Part shown: positions 1-10,274 of the stretch, one piece after another
Position numbering within the stretch: position 1 is the stretch's first letter
Layout of the letters: the number at the start of each line of letters is the position of its first letter
Source: Schistocephalus solidus
Taxonomy: Eukaryota; Platyhelminthes; Cestoda; Diphyllobothriidea; Diphyllobothriidae
Length of the DNA stretch: 64,000 nucleotides
Assembly: GCA_017591395.1 (NCBI GenBank)
Contig: WEDG01004607.1
Coordinates: 1 to 64,000, forward strand
Direction of reading: 5' to 3'
Program-made: the position numbers and the translations under genes
Notes under the pieces: model-generated
What the model saw: the letters and a program-made list of their open reading frames with translations, nothing else
The model's database searches: none
Told to the model about the DNA's origin: nothing

Positions 1-465
1 TGGTTTAAGAAGGATTATCTACAGCTGGAACGAGTGCAGGCGAGGGCTACGAAGATGGTCAAGAATCTTAGTAATCTGCCTTACGAAGCCAGACTGGTTG
101 AACTTGATTTCTTTCCTCTAAATTACAGGCAACTACACGGTGACCTCATCCAAACCTACCGGATTGTCAGAGGCCGCATTTGTGCCCTAGAATTTGCTGA
201 ATTCTTCGAATTGGCTGGGACGGAACATCTGCGGGGTCATCCATTTAAACTGCAGAGGAAGTTTGTCCACACGGAAGTCCGTCGGAACGCCTTTTCGCAG
301 AGGGTCGTTGGAGCATGGAACGGACTCCCTGAGGATGTTGTCCTTTCAGAAACTGTTGATGCATTTAAATTCAAACTAGATACTCATTTTCTGAGAAACT
401 ATTGTCAATATAATGAAGATTGCGTAAACAGTGGCAGGTTGCGCCTGGCCCACACATATCGATGA
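1..465 (+). pseudogene. C-terminal end of a LINE ORF2 (reverse transcriptase), cut by the window edge
   Basis: The frame is open from base 1 to a stop at 463-465, so the upstream part lies outside the window. It encodes the domain that follows the polymerase core in CR1-like non-LTR retrotransposons: the signature LERVQ-RATK at the start, then FPLNYRQLHGDL, LRGHPFKL and RVVGAWNGLPEDV. The same order of motifs occurs in the longer copy at 42959-44332, where it directly follows the RT fingers and palm. The frame has no internal stop, so this copy may be fairly young. The product would act in target-primed reverse transcription. Whether the missing upstream part is intact cannot be judged. Confidence 0.85.
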
Positions 466-600
466 CCCTACATTTTCATTTGTCAGATATATCACTGTAA
501 ACATTTATACTATTGACATTTTTGCATATGAATAGGGAGCTCAAGGGCGAAAGCCTACTTCCCTCAATATAGTGACTTAAAGTGACTTAAACTTGTCTAT
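466..600 (+). repeat. 3' UTR and terminus of the LINE at 1-465
   Basis: After the stop the sequence runs to a small stem-loop at 543-558 (AGGGC-gaa-AGCCT type) and then to a short direct repeat, GTGACTTAAA twice at about 579-599, which I take as the 3' end. The same layout, hairpin then short tandem repeat, closes the LINE copies at 9218-9250, 44494-44543 and, inverted, 1690-1745. Confidence 0.6.
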
Positions 601-1689
601 ATGCATTCAAGCGAAGACTGCATATTTATCTCAACACTGATTCTATTACCCTTTTATTTTCCTCATCTTTTCCCGGTAGCTTTCCCCGTGACTCGGAGAA
701 AGGACCATCGGGAATTTAAGTGACCCTCTTGTTACTATATTTTTGTTACCTCGAGTCCTCCATGAACCATGGTGTCTTCTTATATCACCAGTACTCCAAA
801 CGATGACGTCATTCGGACGTTCACATTCGGTGGTCCACAGTCTAAAATGCTGTCATTTCTTTGGATAAATATCATCATGAGAGTTCAATTGTGGATCCTG
901 AAATGCTGTGGACTTAAGTTCATTGACGCATTTTTCTGAGATTTTTTTCATACGCCTTTTTTCATAACGCATCATCTCGACGTTTAATTATCTCATTTAT
1001 GAAATTCTACTGCAGTATTAATCTTCTCTACCACCTGACCTTATCTTCCTAAGCAGTTTTTTCTCTTTCCTTCTATTCGATAATGAAGGCCTATTTAACT
1101 GTGCCTCCATTTTTAAATTTGGAGTTTTTTCACTGCCTATTTTTATAGTTCACCATTACTTTCAAAATAACACTAATTTTTGACCTAGCAGGTCAAGTTC
1201 TGTCTACATTATTAAGTATTTTTACATTTTATCTGCACACATTGTCATAACTTTATTTCGTTACTAATGTTTGTTTAGACAGTACCTTGCCGGTGCTAAC
1301 AAAATATAAATTCTAATTCTTTAAAAGTATATCGTTCAGCAGGTGCTGAAACATAGCAAGGTCAGTGGAGATCTTTTCTTTTGGGGTAGGAGTATTTGAT
1401 TCAGGTAAACCTTAGATGAATACCCAATGCTCCCGGTCTAGGACATTCTTTAATACACTGCCAACCATATTTTCCTCTGAAGGACCACACAGAATTACGA
1501 GAGTTGTTTTTGACTTTATAATTTTGTTATGGTGTTTCCCAATTCTATCTTGCCACGCGTTGGTTTCTTCGCTCTCAACTTAGGGTCTCATTATAACTGC
1601 TGGGATGGTTGACAGTAGTTGAGTCTGAAGTCGGGACTCCCTTTGGAAGAGGCACTATTGAAGTTGTCCTGCTATTACTGTTATCCAAT
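601..1689. other. AT-rich stretch without recognisable genes
   Basis: No frame with family signatures was found on either strand. A segment near 1250-1310 ending in AAAATATAAA resembles a retrotransposon 3' end but has no coding sequence beside it. Confidence 0.5.
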
Positions 1690-2110
1690 TTGGAATTTAC
1701 TTGATTGTATATTGTATATTTTTAAGGGTTACAGGCATTGCCCTTGATGACCCTAGTAATGTAAAACTATCATTGCATGTGTACAGTCAATATAAAAATG
1801 GTGTACATTTAAAAAAATATTTGAGTCAAAGCATAACATAACTTCAAATGCGTGTTCACAGCTATAGGCAAAACATTGTGGAATAAAAGTAGAAACCGAA
1901 AGATTTTAAAAGGCTGGTTTTAAGTAATCATGTTGTGAGAGTCGTCTTTTGTCAAATATTATGTCATCAAGCCTTCTTTTAAAACCAGAAATGCTGTCAG
2001 AGGTAACCGCGTCACTTGGTAACGAGTTCCAAGCTCGTACCACTTGTTGGCTGAAAAAAACTTTCTGAGGTTCAATCGCGTGCGTTCGCTTTTGCAACTT
2101 ATGAATTCAG
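1690..2110 (-). mobile_element. LINE 3' end relic (RT C-terminus plus 3' UTR)
   Basis: Read on the - strand, 2097-1906 encodes a tail with QVVRAWNSLPSDAV and GFKRRLDD, the same conserved end of CR1-like ORF2 as at 1-465. A - strand 3' UTR follows, with the conserved terminal hairpin (AGGGC-a-ATGCCT type, 1733-1745) and a short AATATAC tandem repeat ending near 1690. The 5' boundary is vague, because a possible frame-shifted extension runs to about 2110. It is a decayed, 5'-truncated insertion. Confidence 0.75.
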
Positions 2111-2895
2111 AAGCTTCTAAGGCGGTTTTATCTTGAATTATTTGAGTTTTGCGCTTTCCTTTTTTCTGTAACGCAGGTAATTTCTTTCTATCCGCAAATA
2201 TTCTGCTTTAGGAGGTTCCTTAAATATTCAAACTCATCTTCCAATTTTTTTAAGTTTTAGTCAATATTTAGGAACAGCTAACGCAAGGTTCATCTTCGTA
2301 ACCCACACTTTTATGGTATGTGCGCTTTTGGCTCGTTTTGCTGATCGTGGGCTGCAAGCATTAAGAGCACGAGCCTAAAGCCTGGAAGTGAAGGTACTAT
2401 CGCCAGGCTTTGCATCTAAAGAAATGCTGCTGCTTTGCATGCTATTATTGTCAAAATTTTGGCCGTCCATCAATTAGGACATTTGATGAGTATTTAAAGC
2501 GAGTGAGTATAATTCTGTATAATTAAGTATCATTCAGTATATATAATTCAGTACGTCTATTGTTTTTATAGTTAACTAAAATATTTTGATAAAACGTATG
2601 AATGATATTTGAAAACGACTCAGCCGTTTTGCAGGTCTCGAGGACTCTGGATAACGTTTGACATTATACAACTTTGACGACTTGTGTTGCTAGACTGATA
2701 TTTGGGCACGAATCAGTTCTAGAGTCCGTTACAATTCGTTGGAAAAAAAAATTTGTTAAGAGCATAATTTCTGAGAAATTTCCATAGAAGAAGAAAATTC
2801 CAAAGACGCAGAAAGTAATTTTACACGTATGGTTCCGGTGGTGATGTCAGATACGGTAACTGTAAGGTGGTACCGAGGTCGAAATAGTTGCAGTT
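2111..2895. other. AT-rich intergenic DNA, nothing recognised
   Basis: No open frame with family resemblance was seen on either strand. The right edge is the 3' boundary of the large element that follows, since similarity to the copy at 62576 starts abruptly at 2896. Confidence 0.5.
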
Positions 2896-3770
2896 GACAG
2901 TTCGACCGTCGATTTTGACGAGGTCCACCGTATGCTCCACACAAGGTGGTGCAGGACGGTGACTTGCGCGTGAATTAGTTTTAAGTGACAGTAGCCTTGC
3001 GCTGCATCTACCGCACTCTCTCCTCCTTCCCCACCTGAGCCTGGTGTCAAGAAAGAAACAATAAGACCGTAGATGGGAGAGGGCGCATTTGGCTGGCGTG
3101 GCCGGAGCCGCCCCTGTGTGTACCACCACACCTGACTCGGATCCCAAGGAGTGGGAGTGCCATAAAGGCCACATTAAGAAGGAGCCATTGCAGCCTGAAT
3201 CTCAGTCCACCAGTCAGCCACTCCACACAAACACACATTGGGCTGACCACGCGGTCCGAGTTATCCCGTCAGTTGGCAACCTTCCAAGCCACGGCTTTTA
3301 GCGCACCGTGATAGTTTCAAGCGCGTCAGATTGTTTATGATGAGGAAAATGCGCTGAGCTGTTGACCTCACTCTCTCCCCCCACCCCCACAATCAGACCA
3401 CCATCCGAGCCAGTCAGATGTTTGATTAGGGAGTGTGCGCAGTGGCTGACGGGTCAGCGTACCCGTCATCGCGTGCCACAGCACGACCTGGCACCCAAAA
3501 AGCACACACCAGGATTCACTAACGCAGGAGATATGGAGGAGCCATTGCCGTCTAAATCCCAGTTCACTGGTCAGCCACTCGACACACAGCACATACACTG
3601 GGCCGACGGCGTGGTCTGGTGTAAGCGTCAGATTGGTAGCCTTCCAAGCCACGATTTCTAGGAAACCATGATTTTATCAGGTACATTATGATGATCGTGC
3701 GGGTTTTATCTATGTATTAGTGTAGATGGTGTGCGCTGATGTGGCTTAGCCTCCGGTGGTTTACCGTAGG
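2896..3770 (-). repeat. 3' UTR of the zinc-finger retrotransposon
   Basis: This noncoding block matches 62576-63425 almost base for base over long stretches, on the same strand. Both share the block that begins with GACAGTT and the long segment around ATAAAGGCCACATT. Short open frames inside it on both strands are not genes. Its 3' end in element sense (2896) is fixed by the point where similarity to 62576 starts. Confidence 0.8.
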
Positions 3771-3772
3771 TT

Positions 3773-4765
3773 GTCGTGGAGGCGTATGTGTCCTAATAGG
3801 CCCATGCGGTGTGTAAATGTGCGGGAGCAGTGAGAGCAGAGGAGGCGGGCGCGGCCACTGTATGTCGGGGCGCTCGGCACTGGTTCACAGGTGATTAACT
3901 AGTCCGATGTGTGAGTTGAAGTTGCGGGCGCAGTGTGGGCACGAGAAATCGGTAGAGGCTGGGGGATATCATTCATGGTAGTGGGGTGGCAGTGGCGGTA
4001 AGAATGGCAGGAGCGGCGGGTAGAAATGATTGATCGGTGTTGTCGGTATTGTGGTGAATTTCACTGTCATGGGTGCGCGTGTGACCGAATAGGCCCATGC
4101 GATGACTGAATGCGCAAGGACAGTGAGGACATTAGAGGCGGCGTTCTCTGCTGTGTGTTGGTGCTCCAGGCACGGGTTCACCAGTCTCTGTACGATGGAT
4201 TCGCAAGTGGCCGACCTGGCCGATGCAGGAGGTAAATGTGCGGTCGCATTGAGGACAGTTTAGGAGAGATTACTCATCGCTGATGGTGGTGGTGGCGGTA
4301 GTGAAGGCAAAGACGGTGGTGGTTGCGGTGGTAGGGGTACCAGGCGATGAGTATTGCAATGTGGTTTCCATGATGGTAGGAGCAATGGAATTGATGCCAG
4401 GAGTGAGGGTGAGGGCGTCTGAAGGAGGGTTGGCAGAATTTGACGTTGAAATTGGAATTGTCGGATTGTTGCTGCATTGCGTCCGAAGATGTCCAACTAG
4501 GCCAATTCGCGCGCGGAAGATGTGTTGACAGCGCGGGCATTTCAGCAGGGCCTGAGCATTGGCGGTGTTGGTTCGGGGCGCTGGTGACTTTCGTGCTGCT
4601 CTTTTGGCCTTGGCGGCAGCGATCCGGTTGGCCTCAAAGATTGCTGAACCAGTCTTTCTGGATCTTTCCCATGCCGGTCTATCCTGGGCGATGTCCTCCC
4701 AGGTCGCGGGGTTGATTTGCAGTTGCTTCAGCGATTTCTTCGAAGTGCCCTTGTAGCATCGGTTT
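3773..4765 (-). pseudogene. C-terminal zinc-finger domain of the retrotransposon protein
   Basis: The frame at 5127-4270 carries a basic linker (motif EANRIAAAKAKRAARKS) followed by a first finger, CPRCQHIFRARIGLVGHL with a final cysteine. A stop at 4270 interrupts it. Continuing on the - strand with frame changes, four more fingers can be read: CPQCDRTFTSCIGQVGHL near 4240, CPHCPCAFSHRMGLFGH near 4120, CPHCARNFNSHIGLVNHL near 3920 and CSHCSRTFTHRMGLLGH near 3815, ending at a stop close to 3770. The fingers probably bind nucleic acid, either element RNA or target DNA; that role is inferred. The first-to-second finger spacer is low-complexity, rich in Thr, Ser and Pro. Confidence 0.75.
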
Positions 4766-6262
4766 GACCTCCCTGTCGGCGAGCACCCGTAGCGACATCT
4801 CCGTCGAAAAGTCGTTTGGGTTTCCGCTCGTCGCCCATTCTTACCAGGTGGCCGCTCCATCGCAGTTGCACTTGGCGCGGATGCTGAGGATTCCACTTCG
4901 CGTGGATGCTGAGGATTCCGGTCCGCTCCAGGACTTCTGTGTCCGGGATCCTGTCTTGCCATCTCAGCTTCAGTATTCTGCGGAGGCAGTTGAGATGAAA
5001 GTGATTCAGCTTCCAGGCTCTGTTCGAGTAAACGGTCCATGTCTCCGCTCCGTAAAGGAGTGTCGTCAAGACGACGGCCTTGTACATATTCAGTTTGGTG
5101 TTCAGCTGAATACCGTGGCGATTCCACACGGAGGCCTGCAGCCGGCCGAAGGCCAGACTATCTTTCGAGATCCGTTGGGCAACGTCATCATTGATTCTTG
5201 TGTTGCGTGACAGCTAGCTTCCTAGATAAGCGAAGCTTTCCACGTTTTTGAGTTGAGCACCGTTTACATTGATTCGGGGAGCATTGTATTCCACGCTAGG
5301 TGGCGGCTGGTGCATGACAACCGTTTTGGTTATACTGATTGTTGATCCAAAATCGGCGCAGCCTACGGCGAAGAGGTCCATACTCCTTTGCATGTCCTCC
5401 TCCGTCACGGTGTTAAGGGCGCAGTCGTCCACGATGACCAAGTCATGGACTGAAGTCTTAGACACGCTCGTTGAAGCCTGCATACCCCGACTGTTGAGAA
5501 GGTGCCCGTCAGTTATGTAGGCGATGCGGATCCCAGGCTGCTCATCACGGTAGGCGTCCATCAGCATAGCCGAGAACATGAGACTGAGCAGGGTGGGAGC
5601 CAATACGCAGCCCTGCTTCACTCCGTTGGTCACTGCGAATGCTTCGGATACCGTCCCGTTGTCAGTGACGCGCGCCGTCATCCCGTCATGAAGCTGACGC
5701 ACCATGTGCGTGAACCGCTCAGTACTGCCGAATTTCTGCATGACTTTCAACAGTCCGTCGCGATTCACCATGTCAAATGCTTTCGTTAGATCCACGAAGG
5801 TAGTGTATAAGTGAGTTCGCAACTCCTGGTACTTCTCTTGTAGCTGGCGGGCGGCAATGATCATATCGGTTGTCCCGCGGTGTCGGCGGAAGCCACATTG
5901 GCTTCCCGGGAGCAGGCCCTGCTCTATGTGACCGTTCAGACGATTGAGAATGATACCGGCGAAGATCTTCCCGGCGATGTTGAGCAACGAGATGCTTCTG
6001 TGATTATCACAGAGTTACCAGTTCCCCGTCCGTTTGTATAGATGAACGATGGTCGCGTCTTTGAAATCCTGAGGAACTGTCCTTGGCGCCACATCATCTG
6101 GAAGGGTTTTGTGAGTTCTGCCATCAGCCGAGGCCCACCGTGCTTGCAGCCTTCCGGTGGGATTGCATCGGATCTAAGTGCTTTACCGCTGGAAATCAAC
6201 TGCTGGGCCCGGATGGTGTCTGGTAGGGAAGGCAGCATATCCAGGTTATTTTTCGAGTCCAC
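4728..6262 (-). pseudogene. Reverse transcriptase domain of the zinc-finger retrotransposon
   Basis: The long - frame 5987-5214 contains FRRHRGTTDM, motif A in FVDLTKAFD, GVKQGCVLAP, and the catalytic pair as VDDCAL, where most relatives have FADD. One in-frame TAG at 5214 separates it from 5129-4728, which continues in the same frame with [20 protein letters not shown] and [10 protein letters not shown]. Upstream, 6262-5936 holds the fingers region with SGKALRSDAIP. A 24-base tandem duplication at 4879-4918 repeats eight codons. A one-base frame change near 4765 leads into the zinc fingers. The product would copy element RNA at the nicked target, but this copy is dead. Confidence 0.85.
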
Positions 6263-6849
6263 TTGAGAAAGTCAGTCAGTGGCAGCATCGGAGATGGCTG
6301 ATGAGCAATTAAGGACACTTCTGAAGTGCTCGGCCCAGCTATCAGAATTTGCGATTTCTCTGTCAGCAGTGTTGTGCCGTTAGAGCTAAGGAGCGGTTAG
6401 GTCCCCTTGATAAACGGGCCATAGATGGCCTTGATGGCTTTTAAAAAGTCTTTCATTTCGTTGCGGTCCACATATCCCTGGATTTCTTCAGCTTTTCAAA
6501 TCATCGAGGCATCCTGCATCTCCTTCAGCCTTTGCTTTAGAAGGCGGTGGCATCTGAAGAAGGCTGCTTTGGTGACGTCAGTCCGAAGGTCCTTGAAGGC
6601 TGTGTGTAGTCTGTTCTTCTCCGTGAGTAAGTTGCTGATGTCGGCGTCATTGTCTTCAAACCAGTCCTGGTGTTGATGGCGTGCGTGTCCGAAAACTTCG
6701 GGGGCAGTGGACTGGATGACATTTCGCAGTTGATACCATAGTGTCTCCACGGTAGCATTATCATCTGGAGCAAACAGGTCCTCCAGTTTCTCAGTTATTT
6801 GGTTGCTGAACTCAAAACAGTGAGCAGGCAAATTTAACAAAAGAGTATT

Positions 6850-7805
6850 TAACTTACCTGGTGGCCTCTTCCCTTGAGGCCTTCGTCGGGGTTGCAGTCA
6901 GATCCTCATCTAGGAGGTGACGAGGCAGTGATCTGTCCGACCATCGGCATCGCGAATCACCTTGTTTACCAGCACATCCTGTTGATCTCGCATCCGGACG
7001 AGAACTTAGTCCAGCAAATGCCAGCGCCGCGACCGAGGGTGCATCCACGTGGCCTTCTTCCACGTCGGAAGGCGGGAGAAGGTGTTGGGCAGCAGGAGAC
7101 GGTGTTCCGCACACGTAGACAGAAGAAGGAGGTCGTTTTCGTTACAGATACTGAGACCGTGGGGACCCAGTACTCCCTGTCAGGCAGCGTGGTCCGTCCC
7201 GACGCGGGCGTTGATGTCACCAAGGACAGTTAACTTGTCCTCTTTCGGCACATTTTCCAGCAGGGCGTGCAGGTCCTCATAGAATTCGTAGTTCACCGCA
7301 TCAGATCTCGTCATCAGGGAAGCGAAGCGCTGATGATGGTGGTGAACTGGTCTCACCGAAGAGGCAGGCGGTGTCTCATCAGGTGATCATTGAATCCCTG
7401 CGGCAGACAGGGCAGACGTCCCACGATATCGTTCCGGTTGGCAAAGGCCACACCAACGTCACGTCGCTCTTCCGTTGGCTGGCCGCTCCAGAAGAAGGTG
7501 TATCCGGTACCCAACTCCTCCAGCTGACCCTGCTCAGAGAATCGGTTCTCGCTGAGAGCAGCAATGTCCACCTTGTAGCGCGCAAGTTTATGAGTGACTA
7601 GCGCTGTCCTCCGTTCCGGCCGGTTGCTCCTAGGATTTTCTAAAAGAGAATGAACACTCCAGGCTGCTAGTGTGAGTGGACTCATAACCTGGAGAGATAC
7701 GACGAGGGATAGGGATGGGGGTATTGTTGTATGTTTGAGGTTTACGACCGCGTATTTTGTGATCTGCGAGCCGTGGCCGGCTGCAGAAGACGTGATAACC
7801 AGCAT
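6850..7805 (-). pseudogene. Apurinic/apyrimidinic-type endonuclease domain of the retrotransposon
   Basis: The frame 7805-7353 begins with a short unconserved leader and then LAAWSVHSLL, RRTALVTHKLARYKVDI and SENRFSEQGQLEE, the N-terminal half of the exonuclease III-like endonuclease, with the catalytic glutamate in the SEN motif. After a stop the domain continues with frame changes: [10 protein letters not shown] at about 7230-7200 (phenylalanine of the usual GDFN replaced) and RTDHCLV near 6940-6920, the SDH-like catalytic site. The enzyme nicks target DNA to start reverse transcription. The segment 6840-6496 is the linker to RT, with ENRLHTAFKDL. Confidence 0.8.
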
Positions 7806-8250
7806 TTGTTTGGGGCACCTTTTCTAGCCCCTTCCTCCGCGAGGAAGCAAACATTGTTGTCCCTAAAGTAAACGCCCGGACATCCCAGACGGCTGCCGAT
7901 CTCCACTGTGGGTCACGGTTTCGTTTTAGTGGGAGAACGACCCAAGTTAGCCTGGGCCGCCTACGGGGTTGCTGTCGACCCCACCGTAGGCCTTTTTGAG
8001 AAGGGGCGGTGGGAAGTTCGGGAGTCACACATACCGAGTGTGGAGGCGCACACAACACCGGAGACCCTCACCTGGTTTAGCGCGCCGGTCATGACGGTTG
8101 CCCGAGGTGTGATCGCTGGGAAGAACCTTCGAGGCCACAGGTGAGTTGGGTACCAGTTAGAGGCGGCCACAGGAGCATTCACCACCTGTACGAGACAAAT
8201 GGAGCGACCAAATGCTATCTGTGTGGTGCTACCCCTAACTAGTACCACTA
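7806..8250 (-). repeat. 5' part of the zinc-finger retrotransposon
   Basis: GC-rich sequence directly upstream of the endonuclease frame on the - strand. It is presumably the element 5' UTR and promoter region. The outer limit is set only by the change to AT-rich DNA near 8250 and by the separate RT fragment beginning at 8370. Confidence 0.4.
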
Positions 8251-8369
8251 CACCCCATTCGCAGTTAAAGAGCAGAAAATAACGTTGTGCTCAGTCGTGC
8301 TCGGTTTCTCAGTATATGTTAGAAAGTGCGTGACTACCACTTTTGTGAAGTTGTGTTATGTGCGCTTTA

Positions 8370-8515
8370 TCCATATTTTGGGAGGAATTACTGTATCGAA
8401 CGATTTCTGGCCCATAAAAGCTAGTGCGTTGGCCAGCTCTTGGATGATTTCAAAAAGCACCTGTGCATGAATCTCATCCGGACCGCGAGGTCTATATTCC
8501 ATCAAAATCTTGTCA
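8370..8515 (-). mobile_element. Small LINE reverse-transcriptase fragment
   Basis: Read on the - strand this short piece gives RPRGPDEIHAQVLFEII, ending in FDTVIPPKIW. That is the conserved segment just before and into the fingers of CR1-like RTs (GPDGI and then P-W). Nothing adjoining continues the domain, so it is an isolated relic. Confidence 0.6.
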
Positions 8516-8639
8516 TTTTATGGCAGAAAACCTAAGGCATTCTACATAATGTTGCATGGCAGCTAAAGCCGCGAGTTCAATGCTGTACGTCATCAAGAGG
8601 TGATTTACCGTTTTCGATTAAGATTGATTTTAAGAGTCT

Positions 8640-9250
8640 TTGGTACGTTTGTAAGGCTGCATCTTGAAAACACGATTCAGGACTGGAGACCATTGATGCA
8701 GTAGGATTACAAACTGCTTGATAGGGTACAGCGGCAAGCCATTAAATTAGTAAACATGCAATGTGCACCGTTATAAGAAATGCATCCAAATTATAAAAAT
8801 CTCTGTCCTCTGAGTTATAGGCAGCTGCACGGACACTTGATAAAAACTTTCCATATTTGCTATGGCCTGGACTACGCCCTCGTGTTTGATGATTTATTCC
8901 AACTCGTCACTACAACTAATTTACAGGTCAGCCCTTAAACCTACGTGTGCCCCAAGGAAGATTAGATGTAAGGAAGTGTTTTCTCCAACCATGTCGTGGG
9001 AATGTGGGATAACCTACCCGAGGTGATAGAATTGTCTCAATCTGTGGAGATATTCAAATAGCGGCTTGACCTACATATGCTGCAGTGCCATGTGACCTAT
9101 TTGACTACTTAATTTCAAAACACCAATGTACTACTTGACTCTGTTTTCATTTTTTAGTATAATTTCCTTACGTGGTTTCTATCTCTTGATGTTTTTATGT
9201 GACAAATGGGGCGTCCGAAGGCGTAGGCTTATTTTCTTCATGTATACTTA
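8640..9250 (+). mobile_element. LINE 3' end relic (RT C-terminus and 3' UTR)
   Basis: From 8642 the + strand reads RVFGTFVRLHLENTIQDWRP, then LDRVQRQAIKLV, LCPLSYRQLHGHLIKT, and later a broken match to the WN-LP region. These are the ordered motifs seen in the intact copy at 43860-44330. Several stops and frame changes are present. The 3' UTR ends with the conserved hairpin at 9218-9230 and TAAATAAA at about 9250. Confidence 0.75.
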
Positions 9251-10160
9251 AATAAATGGAAGCCTTTTACTTCTTTGAAAATCGTTTCATCTCAAAACAA
9301 AATACTGTCAATAAGTAGCGCTACCATGGTCTCATAATTAGGTGGAATAGAAGCCACTTCCCTGAAGAAAACGAACTGAAAGGACGAAAATTTTTCAACC
9401 TTGTTTTTATGGTCCGATATCTCTGACTCGTCGTCACTCCTCATTACAGGAAGTGGGTTACTGTTATAAATAAATAAATAATAAATAAATTGAATATTTA
9501 AGGCCCAGAGAGCCCCGTCAGTTCAAACTTAGAATCGTGGTATAAATAAATACAAAGTGGATAATTGCTGCACTATGTGAGCAGCCATATTAACAGCAGA
9601 AATGAACAATATGGTAGGCATATCCGATTCAGAACGATTTGCCATTTTTAAAACAATAGTCAACAATCTTTAACATAAACGGTGAACTAGAAAAGAAGCA
9701 GTAAAAACTCCTACGGTTAAATCGGAGGCGGAGTTCAGCGAGCCGCCAATTTTAAAAAAATAGGAGAAAAAACTGCTTCACTAAAAATTAATAGCTAGAT
9801 GCAATGGGATAGTGCTGTGATGTTGCTGACAACGTATGAGGGTTCGGAACGCTCCTTGTCGTGTGAGAGATAATATAGCAGTCAGAGCTACTGTTTGTAA
9901 CCACCAGTGGAGGTGAGAGAAAACTCATCGTGGACACCAGGGTCAAAACGAAGAGGGGACAGTAGAGGTCATGAGATCATCATTGAGATACGACCTTGCC
10001 GACTGCATAGTCCACCAATCAAAGAGGCAAAACCATCAGAACCCGCCTTGATCCTCAACTGAACCTGGAGACCATCGTCGAGGTTGCAAAGCGGAGGAAA
10101 GTACCAAGGTTGTCAAGACTTGGCGATGCTAGTTTAAAGGAGGGGGCAAAAGTGAATGCA
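9251..10160. other. AT-rich stretch, possibly the 3' UTR of the next LINE
   Basis: Contains a TAAA/TAAATAA simple-repeat run at about 9460-9492 and no coding signature. Part of it is probably 3' UTR of the - strand LINE that follows, but its 3' end could not be fixed because no second copy covers it here. Confidence 0.4.
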
Positions 10161-10162
10161 AA

Positions 10163-10258
10163 GATTGACTCTGCAGAGGATGATGGACATATAATAAGAG
10201 ACCAATATAAGATTGACTCTGCAGAGGATGATGGACATATAATAAGAGACCAATATAA
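10163..10258. repeat. Two exact tandem copies of a 48-base unit
   Basis: Copies at 10163-10210 and 10211-10258 are identical apart from the last position. On the + strand 48 bases equals 16 codons, so an open frame of 76 codons (10110-10340) carries the 16-residue unit twice. That frame is antisense to the LINE 3' UTR and has no other support as a gene. Confidence 0.9.
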
Positions 10259-10274
10259 TATCAAGGGAGCTGCC

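Larger units (their letters stand above)
2896..8250 (-). mobile_element. Nearly full-length non-LTR retrotransposon: endonuclease, RT and C-terminal C2H2 zinc fingers
   Basis: A single long coding unit can be followed on the - strand: apurinic-type endonuclease (7805-6850), linker and reverse transcriptase (6840-4728), a C-terminal zinc-finger region (4760-3773), then about 870 bases of 3' UTR to 2896. Several stops and frame changes break it, so it is not autonomous now. At least four other copies or pieces of the family occur in this window in both orientations (39390-41035, 50290-50690, 60320-62110, 62576-64000), and the copy at 62576 defines the 3' boundary. The endonuclease and RT resemble the RTE/BovB-related proteins often annotated as craniofacial development protein 2, but the clade is not settled. 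The 5' end near 8250 is an estimate. Confidence 0.85.

Noticed and set aside
2821..3661. Several overlapping open frames of 60-120 codons on both strands
   Set aside because: They lie in the 3' UTR of the zinc-finger retrotransposon, and equivalent frames at 62583-63403 are not conserved as protein.
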